Origin: Lentzea tibetensis
GTDB lineage: Bacteria; Actinomycetota; Actinomycetes; Mycobacteriales; Pseudonocardiaceae
Assembly: GCF_007845675.1 (NCBI RefSeq)
Contig: NZ_VOBR01000011.1
Span: 22,672 to 86,671 of the forward strand
Direction of reading: 5' to 3'
DNA length: 64,000 bases
Positions 1 through 8,411 of the stretch are shown here, piece by piece (the first letter of the stretch is position 1; each line of letters starts with the position of its first letter). The notes below the pieces were generated by a model. It was not told the origin of the DNA, ran no database searches, and saw only the letters and a program-made list of their open reading frames with translations. The position numbers were made by a program, and so were the translations under genes.

Positions 1-3000
1 GGGCGGGGAGCTGTCCTGCCCGACGCTCGTGACGCGGACACCTTCTGCGCCAACGTGATCGCCGGCCGGATGAGCATCAGCACGGCCCCCGAGGGACGCT
101 GGAAGGTGCCGCACGGGGTGCCGGAGGGCACGTGGGGTGATGTCGGCGGCTACGTGCGGCACTTCGCCGCCGAACAAGGGCTCGACCCGCAGTTCCAGTG
201 GGTCCGCCACGGTGTCGAGGCCGCGCTCGAGGGACTCGACCGCGGCCGGGCAGGCCTGGTGCTCGGCAACCTGTCGTTCCCCACGGTGGGCATGGCCGAC
301 TACGCGGAACGGGTGTGGCGCGGCAACGAGCGCACCGACCCGCGCAACCGGTTCATGTCCGGGCTGCCCGCGCACCTCACCGGGCTCGACGCGTTCGCGC
401 TGGACGCCGCTTGCGCGTCCAGCCTGTACGCGATCAAGCTCGCCTGCGACCGGCTGCACGACCGCACGGCCGACGTCATGGTCGCGGGTGCGGTGAACTG
501 CGCGGACGACCTGTTCATCCACGTCGGCTTCTCCGCGCTGTCGGCGCTGAGCAAGTCCGGCCGCAGCCGCCCGTTCCACCGCGAGGCGGACGGGCTCGTC
601 CCGGCCGAGGGTGCGGCGTTCGTGTCGCTGATGCGGCTCGCGGACGTGCGGGACGAAGAGGTGTTCGGCGTGATCCGCGGCGTCGGGCTGTCCAACGACG
701 GACGCGGCTCCGGCATGCTCGTCCCCTCCGCCGAGGGGCAGATCCGGGCGATGCGCCAGGCGTACCAGATGGCCGGTGTCGCACCGGAAACCGTCGAGCT
801 GCTGGAGTGCCACGCCACCGGCACGCCCGTCGGCGACGTCGTCGAGGTCACCAGCGCCGCCCAGATCTTCAAGAACCACAAGGGCTTGGCGATCGGTTCG
901 GCGAAGTCGAACGTCGGCCACCTGATCACCGCGGCCGGTGTCGCCGGGCTGATCAAGGTGCTGGGCGCCATGAGGAACGGCGTCCGCCCGGCCACGCTCA
1001 ACGCCGACGACACCATCGACGCGCTCGACGGCACCCCGCTGCGGGTGCTCACCGAAGCCGAGGAGTGGATCAAGCCTAAGCGGGCCGCGGTGAGCGCGTT
1101 CGGGTTCGGCGGCAACAACGCGCACCTGATCGTCGACGCACCGGGCCAGCACCACGGCGCGGTGGAACCGTTGCCGCTCAAGGAACCCGTGGCCATCGTC
1201 GCGATCGGCGCCAAGGTCGGCACCGGCGACAGCACGCACGACCTGACCCGCGCCCTGTTCACCGGCGAGAAGACCGGCAAGCGCGAGTCCGTCGACGTCG
1301 CGCTGCAGGGCCTGCGCATGCCGCCGCTCGACCTCGCGCAGACGCACGCCCAGCAGCTGCTCGTGCTGGAAACCGCGCGCGAGGTAGCGAGGAACCTGCC
1401 GCGCGACCGCACGATGGTGCTCATCGGCATGGGCTGCGACGCCGAGGTCGCCCGGTACGGTGCGCGCTGGCGCGCGGCACCCGAGGAGCGCGACGGCGTC
1501 GTGCCGAACCTGACCAGCGCGGCCGTCGTCGGCACCATGCCCAACATCACCGCGAACCGCATCAACGCCGTCCTCGACCTGGCCGGCCCCAGCTTCAGCG
1601 TCTCGGCGGAGGAGGCCTCGGGCGTGGTCGCGCTCGAGCTGGCCGCCCGCGCGATCCGCCACGGCGAGGCGGACGCCGCGGTGGTCGGCGCGGTCGACCT
1701 GTCCCACGAACCCGTGCACGAGCAGGCGCTCGCGGACCTCGGCATCACGCGCGAGTCCGGCGACGCGGCCGTCGTGCTGGTGCTCAAGAAGTTCAGCGAC
1801 GCCCAGGACGACGAGATCATCGCGCTGCTCGACGACGCCACCTCCGAGGCCGACCTGATCGTGGGGGACAGGGGCTTCGACCCGAGCATCGTCTGCGGCA
1901 CCCCGCACGCCGCCAAGGGACTTCTCGCCGTCGCCACCGCGGCGCTCGCGCTGCGCCACCGCGCCACCCCGCGCACCGGCGCGCCCGCCGACCCCGCGTT
2001 CGACGTCGACACGGCGAAGGTCGTCGTGAAACCGCTGGAGGCAGGCGAGAAGACCGTCCGCCTGCGCCAGCACCGGACGAAGCCGTGGATCGCCGAACGG
2101 CCGCCGCGTCTCCGCGTGTACTCCGGCGCCGACAGGACCGCGGTCATCGACGCACTCGACGCGGGCAGGGAGTCCGGCGAGGGACCGGCCCGGCTCGTGC
2201 TGCTCGACGACGACAAGGCCCCCGCGAAGGCCTGGCTCGAAGGCCGGGCGCTCAAGCCGGAGGGCGCGGCCTTCCGCGCCACCCCGCTCGCGGGCGAGAT
2301 CGGCTTCGTCTTCACCGGCGGTCTCGCCGCGTACCCCGGTATGGGCCGCGAGCTGCTGCTGGCGTTCCCGCACCTGCTCGAGCAGATCGAGGCCCGGTCC
2401 GGCTCGGTGCGCGACGTGGTGGGCTGGGCGTTCGAGGGAGCGGACAGCGAGCCGCGCGAGGTGCTCGACCAGATCTGGGGCACCGCACTGCTCAGCCAGG
2501 TCCACGCCATGATCACCCGCGACCTGCTCGGCATCACGCCGAACGCCGCGCTCGGCTACTCGGCGGGCGAGTCGAACGCGCTGGTCGCGCTCGGCGTCTG
2601 GACGGACATGCGCAAGCTGCGCGCCGAGATGACCTCGTCCGGCATGTTCAGCCGCCAGGTCGCAGGCGAGTTCATGGCCATCAAGCGGGCGTGGGCGCGT
2701 CAGGGCGTCGAGGGCACGCGCTGGAAGAACTACCTGGTCGGCGTCAGCGCGGACCACGCGCGGAAACGACTGCACGGCGAGCAGGCCGTCCACCTGATCG
2801 CGGTCAACTCACCGGACTCGTGCATCATCGGCGGCGAGGTCACCGCGTGCGAACGCGTGCTGTCCACATTGGACGCCGCGTACACGCTGCCCGTCCCGTA
2901 CGAGCTGGCCGTGCACACGCCGGAACTCGGCGAGGTGCGCAACGAGTGGTGGCGGCTGCACTGCCGCCCCACCACGCCACCGCCGGGCGTCCGGTTCTAC

Positions 3001-6000
3001 AGCTGCGCCACGGACGACTCCTACCTGCCCACCGCGGAACGCGTCGCGGACGCGCTCACCGCGCAGGCCGTAGGCACGATGGACTTCGCCGGTGCGATCG
3101 AGCAGGCCTGGCGCGACGGCGTCCGGATCTTCGTCGAGCACGGCCCCAAGTCGCTGTGCAGCGACTGGATCCGCCGCACGCTCGGCGACCGCGAGCATCT
3201 GGCGGTCGCGCTCGACGCGCAGGACGGGCGCAGCGTGCGCCAGCTCAGCAGGGTCGCGGCCGAGCTCGTCGCGGCCGGCGTCGACGTCAACACCACCGCA
3301 CTGCACGACCAGCTCGACTCGGCGGTGCCCGGCACCGCTGCACAACGGAGCGTGCTCACGCTCCCCGCACATCCACCGGAGGTCAGGTTGTCCAAGACGA
3401 CCATGGTTCGTCCACCCGTCCTGCCTCCGGTCACGACCCCGGTGCCGCGACCGTCCCTCCCCGATGCGGTCGCGGCACCGGGCCTTCCCCGAGACGACTC
3501 GAAGCCCGGCCCGAAGTTCACCCGCGAGCAGCTCGAGCACCTCGCCGGCGGCAAGATCTCCGAGCTGTTCGGCTTCATGTTCGAGGCGCAGGACGGTTAC
3601 GCACGCCAGTGCCGCATGCCGCAGCCGCCGATGCTGCTGGCCGACCGGGTCACCGGCATCGACGCCGAACCGGGCAGCATGGGCACCGGCACGATCTGGA
3701 CCGAGACCGACGTGCTGCCGGACGCCTGGTACCTCGACAGCACCGGGCGCATGCCGCCGGGCATCCTGATCGAGTCCGGCCAGGCCGACCTGCTGCTGAT
3801 CAGCTGGCTCGGCGCGGACCTGCTCAACAAGGGCGAGCGCGTCTACCGGTTGCTCGGCTGCGAGCTGACCTTCCACGGCAGCCCGCCCGAGCCCGGCGAG
3901 ACGCTGCGCTACCAGATCGAGATCGACGGGCACGCCGAGCTCAACGGCATCCGGTTGTTCTTCTTCCACTACGACTGCTACGTCGGCGACGAGCTGCGCC
4001 TGTCCGTCCGAAAAGGACAGGCCGGGTTCTTCACCGACCAGGAGCTCGCGGCCACCACCGGCGTCATCTGGGATCCCGAGCTCGAACGGCCGGAAGGCCC
4101 GTGCGAGGCACCGGTCGTGGTCACCGGGCAGCGGAGCTTCGACGCCGAGCAGGTCCGCGCGTTCGCCGATGGCCGTCCGTACGACTGCTTCGGGCCGCAG
4201 TGGGACCTGACGCGGGCGCACATCCGCACGCCGCGCATCGACGACGGCCGGATGCTGTTCCTCGACGAGGTCACCGACTTCGACGTCAAGGGCGGGCCGT
4301 GGCAGCGCGGCTACCTCAAGGCGGAGACGAAGGTCGAGCCCGACGAGTGGTTCTTCGACGGCCACTTCAAGAACGACCCGTGCATGCCGGGCACCCTGAT
4401 GTTCCAGGGCTGCCTGCAGGCGATGTCGTTCTACCTGGCGGGCTGCGGCTTCACGATCGGCAACGACGCGTGGCGCTTCGAGCCGGTGCCCGGCGAGGGC
4501 TACGACATGCGCTGCCGCGGCCAGGTCACGCCCGACAGCCGCAACCTGAGCTACGAGGTGTTCGTCTCCGAGCTCGTCGCGGGCCCGATCCCGACGCTGC
4601 ACGCGGACGTGCTGTGCACTGTGGACGGTGTGAAGGCGTTCCACGCCAAGCGCGTCGGCCTGCGGCTGGTGCCTGCCTGGCCGCTCGACCAGTGGCGCAC
4701 CCGCGAGCTCGCGAACCACGTCGAGACCGGCGCGGTCGCCGAGGCCGGTGGCGTCCGGTTCGACTACGCGGCGCTGCTCGCGTGCGCCTGGGGCAAGCCG
4801 TCCGACGCGTTCGGCGAGCTGTACGCGCGGTTCGACAGCCACCGCAAGGTCGCCCGGCTGCCGGGAGCGCCCTACCACTTCATGAGCAGGATCGCGTCGG
4901 TCGACGGCGCGATCGGCGGCATGGAGGCGGGCAGCTCGTGCGTCGTCGAGTACGACGTGCCCGCGGATGCCTGGTACTTCGAGCAGAACGGCCAGGCCAC
5001 GATGCCGCTGGCCGTGCTGATGGAGGTCGTGCTCCAGCCGTGCGGCTGGCTCGCGTCCTACGTCGGGTGCGCGGTGGAGATCGACAAGGACCTGCTGTTC
5101 CGCAACCTCGACGGCAAGGGCACCATCCACGGCGAGATCACGCCGGACACGAAGGTCGTCCGCACCACCACGAAGCTCCGCGACATCTCGGTCAACGGTC
5201 CGATGATCATCGTCTCGTTCGACGTGCGCTGCTACGGCGACGACGCGCTGGTCTACGAGCTGGACACGGTGTTCGGGTTCTTCCCGCCGGAGTCGTTCGT
5301 CGACCAGCCAGGACTCGGCTGCACGGACGCCGAACGCGCCGCGCTCGCCCCGAGCGGCCAGGTCGTCGACCTCACCGCGCGTCCAGCGAAGTACTGCGAC
5401 GGCGAGCTGCGGCTGGCCGGTCCGATGCTGCTGATGCTCGACCGGGTCACCGGCTACGACCCCACCGGTGGTGCGGCCGGGCTGGGCAGGCTCACCGCGG
5501 AGAAGGACGTCGACGCGGGGGAGTGGTTCTTCAAGGCGCACTTCTTCCAGGATCCCGTGCAGCCCGGCTCGCTCGGCATCGAGGCGCTCTACCAGCTGCT
5601 CCAGTTCTACCTGCTGGAACGCGGTGCGGGCGAAGGGCTGGCGCAGCCGCGGTTCGAGATGATGATGGACAGCGCACCGATGGTGTGGAAGTACCGCGGC
5701 CAGGTCGTGCCGTCGCACACCACGATCTCGTCCGAGCTGGAGATCACCTCGTACGACGCGGAGAACCGGTGCGCGAAGGCCAAGGCGTGGCTGTGGGTGG
5801 ACGGCAGGCGCATCTACAGCACCGCCGAGATCGGAGTGCGGGTGGTCGGTGCGTCCCAGGAGGAGAACTGGCTGCACGACCACCGTCCGACGTGGACGGT
5901 GCCGGTCGTGCCGATGATGTCGGTGGTCGACCAGCTGGCCGGTGGTGAGACGGCGTTGCGCGACGTGACGCTGCGGCGCTGGATCCCGGCCGCCGAGCCG

Positions 6001-6924
6001 CCGCGGATGAAGGTCGAACGTGACGGCTCGCTGGTGACGTTGCTCGTCTGGCGGGACGCGCAGAACCCGGTCCTGTCCCGGTTCGAACCGGTGGCGACCG
6101 CGAAGGTCGTGCCGCGCGGCGCCCGGCCCGCTCCGTTCGCCGAGCTGCCGAACGCCGAGCCGGTCACGGACTTCTACACCTCGGGCGCGCTGTTCCACGG
6201 GCCCGCGTTCCACTACCTGAAGTCGTTGCGGCGCAGTGCCGGTGGCGCTTCCGGTGTGCTCGACGCGGGTGCCGGCTCGGTGCCGCGCGGCAACCTGCAC
6301 CAGGGACTGCTGGACGCGGCGACGCACGCGATCCCGCACGACAGCATGTGGCGCTGGTACCAGGAGATCCCGCGCGACCAGGTCGCGTACCCGCACCGGA
6401 TCACCAGCTTCGAGCAGTACGAGCCGCTGCCGTCGTCGGGTGAGGTTCAGGTCGAGGCGCGGTTCGCGGGGTTCGAGAACGGCGATCGGCGGTTCCCGGT
6501 CGTGCAGCTGCAGCTCCTGAGCGACGGGCAGGTGCTCGTCGCGATGCGGCTGGTGGAGGTGCTGATGCCGACCGGTGTGTTCGGCGCGGCGTCGTCCGCC
6601 CAGCGCCGGGCGTTCCTGCGCGACCGCGTCTACGCCGACGGTCTGGGGCTCTCCACCACCGAGGTGGGCACGACCCGGCTGTCCCTCGCGGACGTCGAGC
6701 AGTGCGACTGGCTCGTCGGCACCGTCGCCAGCGCGTACGGACTGCCGGCGGGAGCCAGGGGACGTGACCACCTGGCCCGCATCGCGGTGCAGGACCACGT
6801 CGCCAGGTTGCTGCGCGTCCACCCGTCTGCCGTCCGGGTGGAAGGGCACACCGCACAGGTCGCGGGCGAGACCTACGACGTGCTCGTCACCGAGCACGAG
6901 TCGGTGGTCTTCGTCCGCGGCTGA
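1..6924 (+). CDS. PUFA-synthase-like type I polyketide synthase (KS-CLF-AT-DH repeats), 5' end outside window
   Basis: Iterative lipid/polyketide multienzyme of the PfaC/Pfa3 type. The frame is open back to base 1, and bases 1-54 already read as KS N-terminus, so the true start lies upstream. Residues are numbered from the ATG at 55. The KS has C120 (DAACASS), H253 (HATGTPVGD) and H289 (NVGH). A second KS-like domain (about 380-690) has E520 where the Cys should be, like a chain-length factor. The AT has GYSAGES (S836) and H1029. Four FabA-like hot-dog segments follow. Those at H1437 (HFKNDPCMPG) and H1829 (HFFQDPVQPG) keep the active His. Those near 1225 and 1645 lack it, giving two degenerate/active pairs. 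A PKS-type DH-like domain (GALFHGPAF, about 2040-2140) precedes a tail resembling a worn phosphopantetheinyl transferase. No carrier, KR or ER is visible, so partner proteins are expected upstream. Product unknown. Confidence 0.88.
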   Translation, partial: GRGAVLPDARDADTFCANVIAGRMSISTAPEGRWKVPHGVPEGTWGDVGGYVRHFAAEQGLDPQFQWVRHGVEAALEGLDRGRAGLVLGNLSFPTVGMADYAERVWRGNERTDPRNRFMSGLPAHLTGLDAFALDAACASSLYAIKLACDRLHDRTADVMVAGAVNCADDLFIHVGFSALSALSKSGRSRPFHREADGLVPAEGAAFVSLMRLADVRDEEVFGVIRGVGLSNDGRGSGMLVPSAEGQIRAMRQAYQMAGVAPETVELLECHATGTPVGDVVEVTSAAQIFKNHKGLAIGSAKSNVGHLITAAGVAGLIKVLGAMRNGVRPATLNADDTIDALDGTPLRVLTEAEEWIKPKRAAVSAFGFGGNNAHLIVDAPGQHHGAVEPLPLKEPVAIVAIGAKVGTGDSTHDLTRALFTGEKTGKRESVDVALQGLRMPPLDLAQTHAQQLLVLETAREVARNLPRDRTMVLIGMGCDAEVARYGARWRAAPEERDGVVPNLTSAAVVGTMPNITANRINAVLDLAGPSFSVSAEEASGVVALELAARAIRHGEADAAVVGAVDLSHEPVHEQALADLGITRESGDAAVVLVLKKFSDAQDDEIIALLDDATSEADLIVGDRGFDPSIVCGTPHAAKGLLAVATAALALRHRATPRTGAPADPAFDVDTAKVVVKPLEAGEKTVRLRQHRTKPWIAERPPRLRVYSGADRTAVIDALDAGRESGEGPARLVLLDDDKAPAKAWLEGRALKPEGAAFRATPLAGEIGFVFTGGLAAYPGMGRELLLAFPHLLEQIEARSGSVRDVVGWAFEGADSEPREVLDQIWGTALLSQVHAMITRDLLGITPNAALGYSAGESNALVALGVWTDMRKLRAEMTSSGMFSRQVAGEFMAIKRAWARQGVEGTRWKNYLVGVSADHARKRLHGEQAVHLIAVNSPDSCIIGGEVTACERVLSTLDAAYTLPVPYELAVHTPELGEVRNEWWRLHCRPTTPPPGVRFYSCATDDSYLPTAERVADALTAQAVGTMDFAGAIEQAWRDGVRIFVEHGPKSLCSDWIRRTLGDREHLAVALDAQDGRSVRQLSRVAAELVAAGVDVNTTALHDQLDSAVPGTAAQRSVLTLPAHPPEVRLSKTTMVRPPVLPPVTTPVPRPSLPDAVAAPGLPRDDSKPGPKFTREQLEHLAGGKISELFGFMFEAQDGYARQCRMPQPPMLLADRVTGIDAEPGSMGTGTIWTETDVLPDAWYLDSTGRMPPGILIESGQADLLLISWLGADLLNKGERVYRLLGCELTFHGSPPEPGETLRYQIEIDGHAELNGIRLFFFHYDCYVGDELRLSVRKGQAGFFTDQELAATTGVIWDPELERPEGPCEAPVVVTGQRSFDAEQVRAFADGRPYDCFGPQWDLTRAHIRTPRIDDGRMLFLDEVTDFDVKGGPWQRGYLKAETKVEPDEWFFDGHFKNDPCMPGTLMFQGCLQAMSFYLAGCGFTIGNDAWRFEPVPGEGYDMRCRGQVTPDSRNLSYEVFVSELVAGPIPTLHADVLCTVDGVKAFHAKRVGLRLVPAWPLDQWRTRELANHVETGAVAEAGGVRFDYAALLACAWGKPSDAFGELYARFDSHRKVARLPGAPYHFMSRIASVDGAIGGMEAGSSCVVEYDVPADAWYFEQNGQATMPLAVLMEVVLQPCGWLASYVGCAVEIDKDLLFRNLDGKGTIHGEITPDTKVVRTTTKLRDISVNGPMIIVSFDVRCYGDDALVYELDTVFGFFPPESFVDQPGLGCTDAERAALAPSGQVVDLTARPAKYCDGELRLAGPMLLMLDRVTGYDPTGGAAGLGRLTAEKDVDAGEWFFKAHFFQDPVQPGSLGIEALYQLLQFYLLERGAGEGLAQPRFEMMMDSAPMVWKYRGQVVPSHTTISSELEITSYDAENRCAKAKAWLWVDGRRIYSTAEIGVRVVGASQEENWLHDHRPTWTVPVVPMMSVVDQLAGGETALRDVTLRRWIPAAEPPRMKVERDGSLVTLLVWRDAQNPVLSRFEPVATAKVVPRGARPAPFAELPNAEPVTDFYTSGALFHGPAFHYLKSLRRSAGGASGVLDAGAGSVPRGNLHQGLLDAATHAIPHDSMWRWYQEIPRDQVAYPHRITSFEQYEPLPSSGEVQVEARFAGFENGDRRFPVVQLQLLSDGQVLVAMRLVEVLMPTGVFGAASSAQRRAFLRDRVYADGLGLSTTEVGTTRLSLADVEQCDWLVGTVASAYGLPAGARGRDHLARIAVQDHVARLLRVHPSAVRVEGHTAQVAGETYDVLVTEHESVVFVRG

Positions 6925-6925
6925 A

Positions 6926-6980
6926 ATGCCGTGAAGGGAGCTTCCAAGCGTCCAGCGCTTGGAAGCTCCCTTCACGGCGT
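6926..6980. terminator. Bidirectional hairpin terminator between convergent genes
   Basis: A 25-bp stem (6926-6950 against 6956-6980) with one G-U pair and a 5-nt loop (TCCAG). It starts two bases after the PKS stop and ends three bases before the stop of the convergent FAD oxidoreductase. There is no U-tract, as is common in actinomycetes. It probably ends transcription from both sides. Confidence 0.85.
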
Positions 6981-6983
6981 TCG

Positions 6984-8279
6984 CTAGCGGAAGAGGCCGC
7001 GGATCACGGTGGCGACGAGTGCGGGGTGGAACAGGGTCGCCGGGTGGTCGACCATCTGGGAGGTCCGGATGAACCGGCGGTAGACGTGCGGGTTGCCGGG
7101 GATGACGGCGAACAGCTTCTCGCCGTACCACCGCTGCGCGCGGACGTACCAGGGCAGATGTCCCTGGTGCCAGCCGAGGTCGGTGGTCGTCGCGGTCAGC
7201 CACGGCACGCCGACCACGCGGGCGAGCTTGCGCTGGAACCGCCGCTCGATGTTCTGCTTGGGCAGCAGCTTGCCGAGGATCTCGGCGCCGAGCGCGGCGA
7301 GCGTCAGGCCGTGGCCGTAGACCGGGTTCATGGCGCACACCGTGTCGCCCAGTGCGATCAGGCCGCGCGGCCAGTCGCGCACCTTGTCGAACCGGTTCCA
7401 CTTGCTGCCCAGGTTCGCGAACCGGTAGATCGACGAGGCGGGCTCGGCGTTCTTGACGATGTCCGCGACGTCGCGGCACTCCAGCGTGCCCGCGTACTCG
7501 AGGAAGCCGTGTTCGTCGGTCGGCGCGATGTCGCCGCCCGCGCCGAAGAGCGTCACGAACCAACGCTTGCCGTCCACGGTGGACACCGCGCCGCCGCGCT
7601 TCGTGTGCGGGGCGTGGGTGATCTCGTAGGCGGTGAGCCAGTCGAACTTCAGGTCCTCGTCGACGTGGTAGAGCCGCGAGGTGTAGGCGAGGTGGCCGTC
7701 GACGACCTGCTGAGGCGGGCAGTGCACGCCGAGCGGTTTGAGCCAGTCGACGAGCTTGCTCGTGCGGCCGGACGCCACCACGACGAGGTCCGCGTGCTCG
7801 GTGAAGTCGGCGCCGGCGTCGCGGTGCCGCCCGTGGATGCCGACGACGCGGCCGTTCTCGTGCACCAGCCCGTCGACGCGCACCCCGCCCACGACGGACA
7901 CCGACGGGATCTCGAGCACCCGGCGCCGGACGGTGCGTTCCAGCGTCACGCGGGTGACGGACTGGACCTCGATCCCGATCGCGTCGCGCGGCGCCCAGCC
8001 CGCGGGCGCACGGCTCTTGAACTCGCTGCCGACGTCGGCGACGACCGCGCCGAGCTCGGACAGTTCTGCTCTCAGACCGGGGAACAGGTCCTCGAGCACC
8101 TGGGCGCCGCGGGCGAGCAACGCGTGCGGGTGATGTGCCTGAGGCACGCCGCTGCGGTGCGCGGTGTCAGCGTCGATGTGATCGCGCTCGACGAGCGTGA
8201 CGCGGCCGCAGTGTTCGGACAGGACACGTGCGGCGAGCAGTCCGGCGAACCCTGCGCCGACGACGATTGCGTGCTTCAT
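6984..8279 (-). CDS. FAD-dependent oxidoreductase (monooxygenase/halogenase-like fold)
   Basis: Class A flavoprotein of 431 aa. The N-terminus is a Rossmann FAD-binding motif (IVVGAGFAGLLAARVL, with GxGxxG), which fixes the start at the ATG read from 8279, although the frame is open further upstream. A GD motif typical of the second FAD-contact site appears as ALGDTVCAMNPVYGHG near residue 300. That motif is usual in hydroxylase/epoxidase flavoproteins and related dehydrogenases. The Trp-halogenase WxWxIP motif is not evident, so I do not call halogenase. The gene is divergent from the fatty acyl-AMP ligase (132 bp between starts) and convergent with the PUFA-like synthase, so it may tailor the same lipid product. 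That role is inference. Confidence 0.8.
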   Translation of the reverse strand: MKHAIVVGAGFAGLLAARVLSEHCGRVTLVERDHIDADTAHRSGVPQAHHPHALLARGAQVLEDLFPGLRAELSELGAVVADVGSEFKSRAPAGWAPRDAIGIEVQSVTRVTLERTVRRRVLEIPSVSVVGGVRVDGLVHENGRVVGIHGRHRDAGADFTEHADLVVVASGRTSKLVDWLKPLGVHCPPQQVVDGHLAYTSRLYHVDEDLKFDWLTAYEITHAPHTKRGGAVSTVDGKRWFVTLFGAGGDIAPTDEHGFLEYAGTLECRDVADIVKNAEPASSIYRFANLGSKWNRFDKVRDWPRGLIALGDTVCAMNPVYGHGLTLAALGAEILGKLLPKQNIERRFQRKLARVVGVPWLTATTTDLGWHQGHLPWYVRAQRWYGEKLFAVIPGNPHVYRRFIRTSQMVDHPATLFHPALVATVIRGLFR

Positions 8280-8411
8280 GAAGCGATCGTGCCAACCACG
8301 TTGAGCTGCTGAACTCAATCGTCCCGTTTGGCGGCACGACGGGTGAACGGCGTGTCCCGGCCTCCGTAACTTTCGACGCGCAGCAAGACTCTGACCTGGG
8401 AGGCCACTGCC
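8280..8411. promoter_or_regulatory. Divergent promoter region between FAD oxidoreductase and FAAL
   Basis: 132 bp between two divergent starts, so it must carry both promoters. It holds an inverted repeat TTGAG-8 nt-CTCAA at 8301-8318 that could be an operator. A strong Shine-Dalgarno (GGGAGG at 8398-8403) precedes the GTG start of the ligase by 8 nt. No confident -35/-10 pair was found. Confidence 0.45.

Noticed and set aside
300-2537. 745-codon minus-strand frame inside the KS region
   Set aside because: Ser/Arg-rich shadow without motifs or ribosome site; opposite strand is a clear KS-CLF.
2809-7563. Very long minus-strand frame opposite the PUFA-like synthase
   Set aside because: Arg/His/Val-rich, low-complexity translation typical of the antisense of GC-rich coding DNA; the plus strand has full catalytic motifs. 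Its left-hand extension belongs to the FAD gene only by chance overlap.
6984-8279. Flavin-dependent halogenase
   Set aside because: The overall fold would allow it, but the WxWxIP motif is not seen; kept as general FAD oxidoreductase.
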